Assembly: GCA_946186535.1 (NCBI GenBank)
Contig: CAMHNT010000026.1
Location: forward strand, 1-13,917
DNA length: 13,917 bases
Direction of reading: 5' to 3'
DNA from: an uncultured Clostridia bacterium
Lineage (GTDB): Bacteria; Bacillota; Clostridia; Oscillospirales; Acutalibacteraceae
Both the position numbers and the translations under genes were made by a program. The notes beneath the pieces are model-generated. The model saw only the letters and a program-made list of their open reading frames with translations. It was not told where the DNA came from and made no database searches. Shown here piece after piece: positions 1 through 7,056 of the stretch (positions within the stretch are counted from its first letter, which is position 1; each line of letters opens with the position of its first letter).

Positions 1-191
1 TTACACCGATTCATACTTTATTCTTGACATAAGTCATCACCCGCGGGCAGAGAAACTCTTATCGGTCTATTTTTTTTTTACACCGATTCATACTTTATTC
101 TTGACATAAGTCATCACCCGCGGGCAGAGAAATTTTTATCGGTCGATTTTTTTTACACCGATTTATACTTTATTCTTGACATAAGTCATCA
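1..191. repeat. Tandem repeat of about 76 bp, two full units plus a truncated third
   Basis: Units start at 1, 78 and 153, each with TTACACCGAT. The first two are 77 and 75 bp and nearly identical. The third follows the same sequence only to about 191. Each full unit has ACCGAT near its start and the complementary ATCGGT near its end, followed within 3 bases by a run of 8-10 T on the plus strand. Each unit could therefore fold as a long hairpin resembling a plus-strand terminator. A CCCGCGGG palindrome sits in the middle. The array begins at the first base of the window and probably continues to the left. No ORF is supported here. Confidence 0.85.
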
Positions 192-217
192 ACTAAAAAA
201 TTTCGGCGAAATAATTA

Positions 218-393
218 CGGTAAAAGTTTCGCTCAAGCCTTTTCAAAGGCTTGCAGATTCCAAAGACAGCGTCTTTGGTCGCCGTCCGCAGACGGCGAAA
301 CTCCTTTGCATTCAGCCCTCTGCAAAGGGTGAATCCCAAAACAGTCCGGTGGACTGTTTTGGGAGAGGGAACGCTCTGGCAGAAAGCGTTCCC
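218..393. repeat. Dispersed multi-hairpin repeat, family A, copy 1
   Basis: This 172-176 bp element is almost identical to the one at 5044-5220. It is a string of perfect or near-perfect hairpins: a CCAAAGAC/GTCTTTGG stem (260-278), a CGCCGTC/GACGGCG stem (280-297), a TCAGCCCT/AGGGTGA stem around 312-332, a CCCAAAACAGTCC/GGACTGTTTTGGG stem (335-363), and a GGGAACGCT/AGCGTTCCC stem (367-393). It has no coding potential. It lies downstream of ilvN and is probably a non-autonomous intergenic repeat. Confidence 0.9.
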
Positions 394-425
394 TTAAATG
401 CAAAGAACTTTCCGTTCACCAAACC

Positions 426-560
426 AACCCACCCCCAGACCCCCAGCTATGCATAAGTTCCGCCGAACCAATCATGCTGCGCCGCTTACGGCTTGCATTC
501 TTGGGGCGTCACTCATCCCTACCGGAGGGGGCTTTATAGGTGCAGCTCCCGAACCCTGTT
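426..560. repeat. Dispersed intergenic repeat, family B, copy 1
   Basis: Shares two blocks with 7057-7148: the opening ACCCCCAG stretch near 431, and the stretch from CCGGAGGGGGCTTTAT (522-537) to AGCTCCCGAACCCTGT (544-559). Relative to the other copy it carries about 60 extra bases in the first part and lacks the middle hairpins. It is non-coding. The rest of the gap up to ilvN (about 561-678) is A/T-rich and holds only the hairpin at 625-652. Confidence 0.7.
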
Positions 561-624
561 TTTATCTGTAATCAAATTACTTTTATCCACACAATAAAAA
601 ATAAACGGTATCTGTTATGCTAAT

Positions 625-652
625 CGAGAGGAGCAAGTCCTCGCCCCTCTCG
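625..652 (-). terminator. Hairpin just downstream of ilvN, possible weak terminator
   Basis: CGAGAGG (625-631) pairs with CCTCTCG (646-652), 27 bases past the ilvN stop. Its position suits the 3' end of the ilv transcript. No U-run follows it on the minus strand, so intrinsic termination is uncertain. It may instead be a processing or 3'-stabilising hairpin. Confidence 0.35.
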
Positions 653-678
653 AACGGTTTAAGTAACCGGAATCATTA

Positions 679-1173
679 TTATTTTGTCATCTTGACATCG
701 CCGCGCTGAATTGCCGTTGCACCTGTGCGACACATCTCGAGTATCGTATACGGCTCAAGGTTCTGAATGTAAGAATCCAGTTTTGCCGGCTTTCCTGTAA
801 CCTCAAATACCATACTGCCTACCGAAATATCGATGATCTTTGCCTTGTATATGGTAGCAAGCTCCAAAAGACCGCTTCTGTTCTTCTCGTCAGCCATAAC
901 CTTTACGAGCAGAAGCTCACGGATGAGACTGTCATGCGGATCAATCTCGAAAATGCCCTCATATTCATAGAGCTTTTTCGTCTGATTTATGATCTGATTT
1001 ATCTCCTCTTCACTGCCTGTTGTTGCTATTGTGATTCTCGAAAGAGACTCATCGTTTGTTGCCGAAACCGTAAGACTGTCTATGTTGAAGCCTCTCTGAC
1101 AGAACAAGGAGGAAATTCTTGTGAGCACACCCTCGTGATTGTCAACGAGAATGCTTATATATGTTTTTTTCAT
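679..1173 (-). CDS. ilvN: Acetolactate synthase small (regulatory) subunit
   Basis: Regulatory subunit of acetohydroxyacid synthase. It stimulates the catalytic IlvB subunit and mediates feedback inhibition, classically by valine. The 164-residue protein has the standard IlvN/IlvH length. It starts with an ACT domain (about residues 4-78, beginning ISILVDNHEGVLTRISSLFCQRGFNIDSL-like; key features are the DN.EGVL turn and GFNIDSL strand), followed by the C-terminal ALS_ss domain (about 84-158). The start is set by a GGGGAGGA ribosome site about 8 bases upstream. It follows ilvB with an 18-base gap, so the two are surely co-transcribed. ilvN is the last gene of the minus-strand block. Family assignment is very secure; effector specificity cannot be read from the sequence. 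Confidence 0.96.
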   Translation of the reverse strand: MKKTYISILVDNHEGVLTRISSLFCQRGFNIDSLTVSATNDESLSRITIATTGSEEEINQIINQTKKLYEYEGIFEIDPHDSLIRELLLVKVMADEKNRSGLLELATIYKAKIIDISVGSMVFEVTGKPAKLDSYIQNLEPYTILEMCRTGATAIQRGDVKMTK

Positions 1174-1191
1174 CTCTGTATTCCTCCCCTA

Positions 1192-2850
1192 TTATTCATA
1201 AATGATATCTTCAACAGTGCCGCCGCCCGGAATCATCGGGAGAACACGCTCTTCTCTGTCAACGATACACTCTATCCACGCAGGGCCGCCGCTCTTCATA
1301 GCGTCGTCGAGTGCTGCCTTGAATTCCTCGGCAGTGCGGCATGAATAACCCTTTGCACCGAATCCTTCGGCAACCTTAACGTAGTTTGTCTTTCTGTCAG
1401 GCTCACTTGAGGAATATCTCTTGCCGTAGAAAGATGTCTGCCACTGTCTTACCATGCCGAGAGCCTCGTTGTTGAGACAGATAGAAATCACTGGAACGTT
1501 GTACGAAACTGCCGTACAAGCCTCGTTCATGTTCATGTGGAACGAACCGTCGCCGGTGATATGGAATACGTGGCTTCTTCCTGTACCGATCTGTGCGCCG
1601 ATAGCCGCACCGTAGCCGTAACCCATTGTGCCGAGGCCGCCGCTTGTGAGGAAGTTCTCAGCCTTTACATGGTGGAGGTACTGAGCAGCCCACATCTGGT
1701 GCTGACCTACGTCCGTTACAAAAAGTCCCTCTTCGCCTGCAGTCTCGCTGAGGATATCCATAATCTCCTTGGGGTGAAGCTTATCGCCGCCTGTTGAATA
1801 AGGAATATCTCTTCTGAACGAATTGATCTCAGAGAACCAATCATCGTGATTATTCTCCTCGATCAAAGTCTCGAGCTGACCGAGAACGGTTTCTGCGTCG
1901 CCGATAACATGATAGTCCGTCTTAACGTTCTTGTCGATCTCACTCTGGTCGATATCAATGTGAATAAGTGTAGCCTTCTTTGCAAACTTATCCGGAGCAA
2001 GCGCAACTCTGTCCGAGAAACGGCTTGCAATAGTAATAACAACGTCTGCGTCGTTAACTGCCTTATTTGCCGCTACAGAACCGTGCATGCCGAGGAAACC
2101 AAGGTTTTCCGGCATATCATAGCGGAGTATACCAGATGCCATGATTGTATGGGTGGCAGGAATATTTGCCTTGCCGATAATCTTCTTGATTATCTCGCCG
2201 GCATTCGAATTCTTAACGCCGCCGCCGAAGAAAATTACAGGCTTCTTTGCCTTGTTGATAATATCCGCAATTTCGGCAAGGTTGTCGCCGTCAATAAACG
2301 ACTTCTTCTCAACAGTCTGCTTCGGCTTCGGCTCGTATTCTGTGATTGCCGCAGTAATATCCTTAGGAATATCAACGAGTACAGGACCCGGTCTGCCGCT
2401 GATTGCGATCTTGAATGCCTGACGGAGAGTGTCAGCGAGATCCTCTATCTTGCGTACAACAAAGTTGTGCTTTGTGATAGGCATTGTGATACCTGCGATA
2501 TAAACCTCCTGGAAGCTGTCACGTCCGATGAGTGAGCTTCCTACGTTGCCTGTAATTGCAACCATAGGAACGCTGTCCATATAAGCCGTTGCGATACCCG
2601 TAACGAGGTTTGTAGCGCCGGGGCCGCTTGTTGCGATAACAACGCCGGTCTTGCCTGTTGCACGAGCGTAGCCGTCTGCCGCATGAGAAGCGCCCTGCTC
2701 GTGAGCTGTGATGTAATGTGTGATTTTATCCTGATTTTTGTAAAGCTCGTCATAGATATTGAGTACACATCCGCCCGGATAACCGAAGATTGTGTCTACC
2801 TCATTTTCCAAAAGAACCTTTACAACTATCTCTGAACCGTTTAACTTCAT
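1192..2850 (-). CDS. ilvB: Acetolactate synthase large (catalytic) subunit
   Basis: Thiamine-diphosphate enzyme that joins pyruvate to pyruvate (valine/leucine branch) or to 2-oxobutanoate (isoleucine branch). I choose the ATG at 2850, giving 552 residues beginning MKLNGSEIVVKVLLE, the usual family start, with AGGGCGGA about 8 bases upstream. The frame stays open 38 more codons to 2964, but that extension has no family resemblance. Visible signatures are the catalytic Glu51 in AHEQGASHAADGYAR, the GRDSFQE segment (109-115), and the TPP/Mg motif GDGSF (433-437) running to NN (460-461). N-terminal, central and C-terminal TPP-enzyme domains are in normal order. It pairs with ilvN. The 216-base gap from ridA contains only weak candidate promoters. 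No T-box or leucine/valine-rich leader peptide was seen there. Confidence 0.95.
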   Translation of the reverse strand: MKLNGSEIVVKVLLENEVDTIFGYPGGCVLNIYDELYKNQDKITHYITAHEQGASHAADGYARATGKTGVVIATSGPGATNLVTGIATAYMDSVPMVAITGNVGSSLIGRDSFQEVYIAGITMPITKHNFVVRKIEDLADTLRQAFKIAISGRPGPVLVDIPKDITAAITEYEPKPKQTVEKKSFIDGDNLAEIADIINKAKKPVIFFGGGVKNSNAGEIIKKIIGKANIPATHTIMASGILRYDMPENLGFLGMHGSVAANKAVNDADVVITIASRFSDRVALAPDKFAKKATLIHIDIDQSEIDKNVKTDYHVIGDAETVLGQLETLIEENNHDDWFSEINSFRRDIPYSTGGDKLHPKEIMDILSETAGEEGLFVTDVGQHQMWAAQYLHHVKAENFLTSGGLGTMGYGYGAAIGAQIGTGRSHVFHITGDGSFHMNMNEACTAVSYNVPVISICLNNEALGMVRQWQTSFYGKRYSSSEPDRKTNYVKVAEGFGAKGYSCRTAEEFKAALDDAMKSGGPAWIECIVDREERVLPMIPGGGTVEDIIYE

Positions 2851-2987
2851 AGTATATTCCGCCCTTTTCTCAAGGTGTCCTTTCCTTTTTGTTTCGGCAT
2901 AATCAAAACCGAATATAATACGCCCCGAAATCATCTTAATAAGGGACACTGCGGCAAAGCTCACTCTTTGCGCTATCAGTGCCGGGT

Positions 2988-3070
2988 ATCATACATACTC
3001 AATTCAATCTACCGTCAATTCGACAATTTATTATCTATAATATGATATAACAAACCGTCGGAAAAATCAA
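2988..3070 (-). promoter_or_regulatory. Candidate promoters for ilvBN
   Basis: Two weak minus-strand candidates lie in the ridA-ilvB gap. One is TTGATT (3065-3070, overlapping the ridA stop) with a 17-base spacer to TATCAT (3042-3047). The other is TTGACG (3013-3018) with a 19-base spacer to TATGAT (2988-2993). Neither is close to consensus in both boxes and spacing. Read-through from ridA is an equally possible source of ilvBN mRNA. Confidence 0.3.
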
Positions 3071-3441
3071 GCCTCTGCGATAGCCTCAACTTCTACCAGA
3101 ACATTTTTTGGAAGCGTCTTGACGGCAACGCAGGAACGAGCAGGCTTTGAAGTGAAGTATTTGCCGTAAACCTCGTTGAACTTTGCGAAGTCGTTCATAT
3201 CCGCCAGGAAGCAAACAGTTTTAATTACCTTGTCAATGGAAGTGCCTGCCTCTGTGAGAACAGCGGAGAGGTTCTTACAAACCTGTTCAGTCTGCTCTTC
3301 AATTGTTGCTGCTTCAACGTTACCGCTTGCGGGGTTGATAGCAATCTGACCGGACGTAAAGACGAGCGGACCTGTCTTTACAGCCTGAGAATAAGGACCG
3401 ATAGCATCGGGAGCATTTTTTGTATAAATAATCTCTGCCAT
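3067..3441 (-). CDS. ridA: RidA family enamine/imine deaminase
   Basis: RidA (YjgF/YER057c/UK114 family) hydrolyses 2-aminoacrylate and 2-aminocrotonate. These reactive intermediates are released by PLP dehydratases such as IlvA and otherwise damage PLP enzymes. The protein has 124 residues, close to the usual 125-130. It shows the family signatures: GPYSQAV near residue 15, FTSGQIA (28-34), the conserved Arg102 in PARSCVAV, and the C-terminal VEVEAIA with Glu119. These match the substrate-binding Arg and the Glu of the deaminating subfamily. An AGAGGA ribosome site precedes the ATG. It sits between ilvA and ilvB, which fits detoxification of IlvA by-products. It is separated from ilvA by 340 bases containing a terminator and repeats, so it may be a separate transcription unit. 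Confidence 0.95.
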   Translation of the reverse strand: MAEIIYTKNAPDAIGPYSQAVKTGPLVFTSGQIAINPASGNVEAATIEEQTEQVCKNLSAVLTEAGTSIDKVIKTVCFLADMNDFAKFNEVYGKYFTSKPARSCVAVKTLPKNVLVEVEAIAEA

Positions 3442-3517
3442 AATTTTTTCCTCTTTCGTATTTTTTTTACTGCAAATGATAAATTCTGAAAATTACACAA
3501 AAGCGAGCTGAGAATAT

Positions 3518-3630
3518 CGGTAAAGTTTTTGCCCAGCTTTTTTCAAAAGGCGCCCAAAGGAAGTGCCCTTGGGGTGCTGGCGGTTTCCAAAGGCAGAGCC
3601 TTTGGTGTTTTTTAAGGGCGAAGCCCTTAA
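3518..3630. repeat. Diverged relative of family A multi-hairpin repeat
   Basis: Starts with CGGTAAAGTTTTTGCCC, resembling the start of the copies at 218 and 5044. It contains an imperfect 11-pair stem (3550-3560 with 3567-3577), a CCAAAGGC/GCCTTTGG stem (3587-3605), and a TTAAGGGC/GCCCTTAA stem (3612-3630). The CCAAAGGC stem corresponds to the CCAAAGAC/GTCTTTGG stem of the other copies with a paired change. It lies in the ilvA-ridA gap, just upstream of ridA. The gap 3442-3781 otherwise holds the terminator and promoter listed separately. Confidence 0.6.
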
Positions 3631-3646
3631 CGATATATTACTCCTG

Positions 3647-3671
3647 AAAAATGCCGTACCACGGCATTTTT
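3647..3671 (-). terminator. Bidirectional intrinsic terminator after ilvA
   Basis: AAAAATGCCGT (3647-3657), the 3-base loop ACC, then ACGGCATTTTT (3661-3671) form a perfect 11-pair hairpin. It ends in five U in either direction. It lies about 110 bases past the ilvA stop on the minus strand and about 205 bases upstream of ridA, so it probably ends or attenuates the leu-ilvA message. Confidence 0.75.
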
Positions 3672-3735
3672 ATAAAATTTATTGTGTAAATTGAATTATT
3701 TGCTCACTTACAATTCTTTTTTAGTCTATAATAAA

Positions 3736-3764
3736 ATTATAAATGTAAACCGCAAAATATGCAA
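3736..3764 (-). promoter_or_regulatory. Candidate promoter between ilvA and its terminator
   Basis: TTGCAT (3759-3764 on the minus strand) is followed by a 17-base spacer and a perfect TATAAT (3736-3741). Transcription would start near 3729, run about 60 bases to the hairpin at 3647-3671, then on to ridA. It could be the ridA promoter with the hairpin in its leader, or the source of a short RNA of about 85 bases. Confidence 0.4.
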
Positions 3765-3781
3765 CAGTATTTTTTCAATAT

Positions 3782-4984
3782 TTATAAAAGCTTAAAACCG
3801 CTCTTCGTAAGTCCGTCACGAACTTCTTTGATGTGAGCCTTATTCTTTGTTTCAAGCTCCAGACTGATAATACAGCTGTTAACGTCAGTTCCCTTGCCTG
3901 CATGCTCATAATTAACGGCTACAACATTCGCACCGTAAGATGCAATCGTAGCTGACAGATCCCTGAGCTGTCCCGGCTTATCCGTAAGCTCAATCGAGAG
4001 TTTGCAGAGTCGTCCGGACTTCAGCAGACCTCTGTCAATGACTCTTGAAAGAATCGTAACGTCGATGTTTCCGCCGGAAACGATACATACCGTATTCTTG
4101 CCCTTTACGGGAACCTTGTCAAACATAACCGCCGCAACCGATACAGCTCCTGCGCCCTCTGCGACAAGCTTCTGCTTCTCCATAAGAGTAAGAATCGCCG
4201 TTGCCGTTTCATCGTCAGTAACCGTCACGATATCGTCAACATACTTGCTGCAAATCTCGAAGGTCGTGCTTCCCGGCTGCTTGACTGCGATACCGTCCGC
4301 AATGGTCTTTACGCTGTCAAGCGTGAGGATTTTACCCTCGCCGACAGACTTCACCATTGACGGAGCCCCCGCCGCCTGAACACCGTAAACCTTCACATCG
4401 GGTCTGAGAGCCTTCACCGCATACGCAACACCCGAAATCAGTCCGCCTCCGCCGATAGGAACCACAATCGCCTCAACATCAGGATTCTCATTAAGAATTT
4501 CAAGAGCAATAGTACCCTGACCTGCGATAACAGCATCATCGTCGAAAGGATGAATAAACGTAAGACCTCTTTCGTCCTTGAGCTTCAGTGCATAATTATA
4601 TGCATCATCGTAAACACCGTTTACAAGCTCGATCTGTGCGCCGTAAGCACGAGTCGCTTCCACCTTTGAGATAGGAGCGCCGTCAGGCAGACAGATAACT
4701 GCGTTGATATTGTTTCTTGCCGCCGCAAGCGCAACGCCCTGAGCGTGGTTTCCTGCGGAACAGGCGATAACGCCCTTTGCCTTTTCCTCGTCCGTAAGAC
4801 GTGAAATTTTATATGCAGCGCCTCGAACCTTGAACGAACCCGTAACCTGCAGATTCTCAGGCTTTATGTACAGATTTACATCGGGATTGATTTTCGGAGC
4901 ATGAATAAGCTCTGTATTTCTGATAATATTTTTTAAAGCGAAAGCCGCCTGATAAACATTTTCAAGCTGCAGCAATTCTATCAT
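3782..4984 (-). CDS. ilvA: Threonine ammonia-lyase (threonine dehydratase) with C-terminal ACT domain
   Basis: PLP enzyme that deaminates threonine to 2-oxobutanoate, the first committed step to isoleucine. From the ATG at 4984 the protein has 400 residues, matching the medium-length family with one C-terminal ACT domain rather than the ~510-residue E. coli form. PLP lysine is Lys52 in GSFKVRGAAYKI; the phosphate-binding GGGGLISG loop follows in the middle. The ACT-like domain fills roughly the last 75 residues (CKLSIELTDKPGQLRDL onward). The open frame extends 26 codons further upstream, but that part runs into a repeat and has no family match. The AGAGAGGA sequence directly abuts the ATG at 4984, an unusually short spacing. 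A TTG at 4975 would have a 9-base spacing and is an alternative start. Between leuB and ridA it supplies substrate to IlvBN. Whether it acts mainly in biosynthesis or catabolism cannot be read from the sequence. Confidence 0.94.
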   Translation of the reverse strand: MIELLQLENVYQAAFALKNIIRNTELIHAPKINPDVNLYIKPENLQVTGSFKVRGAAYKISRLTDEEKAKGVIACSAGNHAQGVALAAARNNINAVICLPDGAPISKVEATRAYGAQIELVNGVYDDAYNYALKLKDERGLTFIHPFDDDAVIAGQGTIALEILNENPDVEAIVVPIGGGGLISGVAYAVKALRPDVKVYGVQAAGAPSMVKSVGEGKILTLDSVKTIADGIAVKQPGSTTFEICSKYVDDIVTVTDDETATAILTLMEKQKLVAEGAGAVSVAAVMFDKVPVKGKNTVCIVSGGNIDVTILSRVIDRGLLKSGRLCKLSIELTDKPGQLRDLSATIASYGANVVAVNYEHAGKGTDVNSCIISLELETKNKAHIKEVRDGLTKSGFKLL

Positions 4985-5043
4985 TCCTCTCTTTTTTAAG
5001 GTAAACAACTTAGTTTTCCCTATATCTTTTGATAATGCGAAGC

Positions 5044-5220
5044 CGGAAAAAGTTTCGCTCAAGCCTTTTCAAAGGCTTGCAGATTCCAAAGACAGCGTCT
5101 TTGGTCGCCGTCCGCAGACGGCGAAACTCCTTTAGCGTTCAGCCCTCTGCAAGGGGTGAATTCCAAAACAGTCCGGTGGACTGTTTTGGAAGAGGGGACG
5201 CTCTGGCAGAGAGCGTCCCC
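5044..5220. repeat. Dispersed multi-hairpin repeat, family A, copy 2
   Basis: A 173-177 bp element nearly identical to 218-393; the first ~87 bases from AAAAGTTTCGCTC match exactly. The hairpins are conserved. Two of the few differences change both sides of a stem: TTCC.../...GGAA instead of TCCC.../...GGGA around 5161-5190, and GGGGACGCT/AGCGTCCCC instead of GGGAACGCT/AGCGTTCCC at 5194-5220. It occupies most of the leuB-ilvA gap. On the minus strand it would be transcribed in the leu-ilvA mRNA. Confidence 0.9.
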
Positions 5221-5274
5221 TGACCAGTATAGTAAATCGCACTAAGCTGATAACATTGCCTCTGCCTGAGGATT

Positions 5275-6351
5275 TCAGATTTTAGCGCAGACAAGATCGC
5301 CCATTTCACTGCAGGAAACCTTCTTGACGTTCTCGTCCTTGCCTGCAATATCCACAGTGCGGTAGCCCTCACTGAGAACCTCGTCAACTGCCTTTTCGAT
5401 AGCGTCTGCTTCCTCGATCATATCAAAAGAATAACGGAGCATCATTGCGGCGGAAAGAATTGTGCCGAGAGGGTTGGCGATGTTCTGACCTGCGATGTCG
5501 GGAGCTGAACCGTGTATAGGTTCATACATGCCGAGAGTTGTGGAGGAAAGGCTTGCCGAAGGCATCATGCCTATCGAGCCTGTGAGCATACTTGCTTCAT
5601 CGGAAAGAATGTCGCCGAACATATTCTCCGTTACTATAACATCGAACTGACCGGGATTTCTGACAAGCTGCATAGCCGTATTGTCAACGAGGATATCGCT
5701 GTACTCAACGTCGCTGTACTCCTCGGAAAGCTTATGCATGACCTTTCTCCAGAGCTTTGAGGAATCGAGAACGTTGGCCTTGTCAACGGAGTGAACCTTC
5801 TTGCCTCTCTTGCGTGCGGTTTCGAATGCAATTCTTCCGATACGCTCAATCTCGTGCTCGCTGTAAAGCATAAGATCCGTTGCAACAGTCTCGCCGTTTT
5901 CTTTAAACGTCTTGTGCTCGCCGAAATAGATACCGCCTGTAAGTTCACGGACAATCATAAGGTCGAGACCGTCCTTGATACCTGTTTCCTTAAGAGGAGA
6001 CGCATCTTTAAGCTGGCTGAACATCTTTGTAGGACGGAGATTTGCGAAAAGACCAAGCTCGCTTCTTACCTTCAAAAGTGCCTTTTCGGGACGTTTTGCC
6101 GGGTCGATAGTATCCCACTTCGGACCGCCCACAGCACCCAAAAGAACGCTGTCGCAGTTTTTACATCTTTCCAGTCCCTCATCAGTAATCGGAACGCCGA
6201 ACTTGTCTATTGACGAGCCACCGATATCCACGAAATCCTTTTCAAATGTGTGACCGTACTTTTCTCCGATTTTGTCGATAACCTTCAGAGCCTCGTCAAC
6301 GATCTCCGGACCGATACCGTCACCCTTCAACACTGTAATTTTCTTGTTCAT
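5275..6351 (-). CDS. leuB: 3-isopropylmalate dehydrogenase
   Basis: NAD-dependent oxidative decarboxylation of 3-isopropylmalate to 2-oxoisocaproate, the last leucine-specific step before transamination. The protein has 358 residues, normal for LeuB. It opens with the typical ITVLKGDGIGPEIV. Substrate-binding Arg96, Arg106 and Arg135 are present, the last in VRELTGGIYFG (134-144), which marks LeuB rather than isocitrate dehydrogenase. Catalytic Tyr142 and Lys191, metal-binding Asp223/247/251 (MFGDILSDEAS, 244-254), and the NAD-binding HGSAPDIAG (280-288) are also visible. A GGTGAG ribosome site lies 8 bases before the ATG. It is 30 bases downstream of leuD and clearly in the same transcript. 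A family A repeat separates it from ilvA. Confidence 0.97.
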   Translation of the reverse strand: MNKKITVLKGDGIGPEIVDEALKVIDKIGEKYGHTFEKDFVDIGGSSIDKFGVPITDEGLERCKNCDSVLLGAVGGPKWDTIDPAKRPEKALLKVRSELGLFANLRPTKMFSQLKDASPLKETGIKDGLDLMIVRELTGGIYFGEHKTFKENGETVATDLMLYSEHEIERIGRIAFETARKRGKKVHSVDKANVLDSSKLWRKVMHKLSEEYSDVEYSDILVDNTAMQLVRNPGQFDVIVTENMFGDILSDEASMLTGSIGMMPSASLSSTTLGMYEPIHGSAPDIAGQNIANPLGTILSAAMMLRYSFDMIEEADAIEKAVDEVLSEGYRTVDIAGKDENVKKVSCSEMGDLVCAKI

Positions 6352-6381
6352 ACTCTTCTCACCTGTTTTTTTTAAATATAA

Positions 6382-6867
6382 TTATCTGTTCTTAATCGAA
6401 TTGAGCAGACCGTTAGCCCTTATAATATCCTTGATAAAATCCGGGAACGGCTGAGCCTGATACTGCTCGGACTTTGTTTCATTGTAAATGATTCCGCTGT
6501 CAAAGTCAATCTTTACAATGTCGCCGTCGTCAATTTTCTCGCTTGCTTCGGGGCACTCGAGGATTGCAAGACCGATATTGATCGAGTTTCTGTAGAAAAT
6601 TCTTGCGAAGCTCTTTGCGATAACGCAGTCAATACCCGAAGCCTTGATAGCGATCGGAGCGTGCTCTCTCGAAGAGCCGCAGCCGAAGTTTGCCCCTCCG
6701 ACCATTATATCACCTTTTGAAACCTTTTGCACGAATTTGTCGTCAATATCCTCCATGCAGTGCTTTGCAAGCTCGCCGTGGTCGGAAGTATTCAGATATC
6801 TTGCCGGGATAATAACGTCCGTGTCAATGTTGTTGCCGTACTTATGTACCTTACCCTGTGCGTTCAT
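6382..6867 (-). CDS. leuD: 3-isopropylmalate dehydratase small subunit
   Basis: Small subunit of the LeuCD isomerase that converts 2-isopropylmalate to 3-isopropylmalate. The 161-residue length fits the short LeuD form found in clostridia and archaea. The substrate-recognition loop reads YLNTSD (24-29), and NFGCGSSREHAP (60-71) is the swivelling-domain signature. An AAGGAG ribosome site (6878-6883) lies 10 bases upstream of the ATG. LeuD follows leuC, but across an unusually long 350-base gap containing a repeat and a possible internal promoter. The sequence alone does not fully exclude homoaconitase-type substrates, but the leuA-leuB neighbourhood makes LeuD by far the best reading. Confidence 0.95.
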   Translation of the reverse strand: MNAQGKVHKYGNNIDTDVIIPARYLNTSDHGELAKHCMEDIDDKFVQKVSKGDIMVGGANFGCGSSREHAPIAIKASGIDCVIAKSFARIFYRNSINIGLAILECPEASEKIDDGDIVKIDFDSGIIYNETKSEQYQAQPFPDFIKDIIRANGLLNSIKNR

Positions 6868-6985
6868 TTATTCTATTCTCCTTGTTTCAGTCTGATGCGC
6901 ATGGACAAAGCCTTTAATCTCCGTCCCCTGCACTTGTTCCGTCTGTTCAATTATATTTCCGTGTTTAAAATTAACACCATTCTTC

Positions 6986-7013
6986 TTTATAAGCATACAT
7001 AACACAAATTCAA
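6986..7013 (-). promoter_or_regulatory. Candidate internal promoter upstream of leuD
   Basis: TTGAAT (7008-7013, minus strand), a 16-base spacer and TATAAA (6986-6991). It lies about 120 bases upstream of leuD, between it and the family B repeat, and could supply leuD-leuB expression independently of the T-box promoter. The rest of the 6868-7217 gap holds the repeat at 7057-7148 and A/T-rich sequence without an ORF. Confidence 0.35.
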
Positions 7014-7056
7014 GGTTAGTCTTTCTGCCATAAGTTTTCTTTGAATACTCAAAGTC

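Noticed and set aside
1..191. CRISPR array
   Set aside because: The repeat units are contiguous and 75-77 bp long with no unique spacers between short repeats, and no cas gene is near.
934..1344. Plus-strand ORF of 136 codons across ilvN/ilvB
   Set aside because: Antisense to two conserved genes; no support as a coding region.
1846..2535. Plus-strand ORF of 229 codons inside ilvB
   Set aside because: It lies entirely opposite the clearly conserved ilvB frame and has no recognisable product; it is an antisense shadow.
2851..3066. T-box or valine/isoleucine leader peptide upstream of ilvB
   Set aside because: No T-box core sequence, no short ORF rich in Ile/Val/Leu with a following terminator was found.
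5044..5220. Insertion sequence
   Set aside because: No transposase, no clear terminal inverted repeats or target duplication; the element is only about 175 bp of hairpins.
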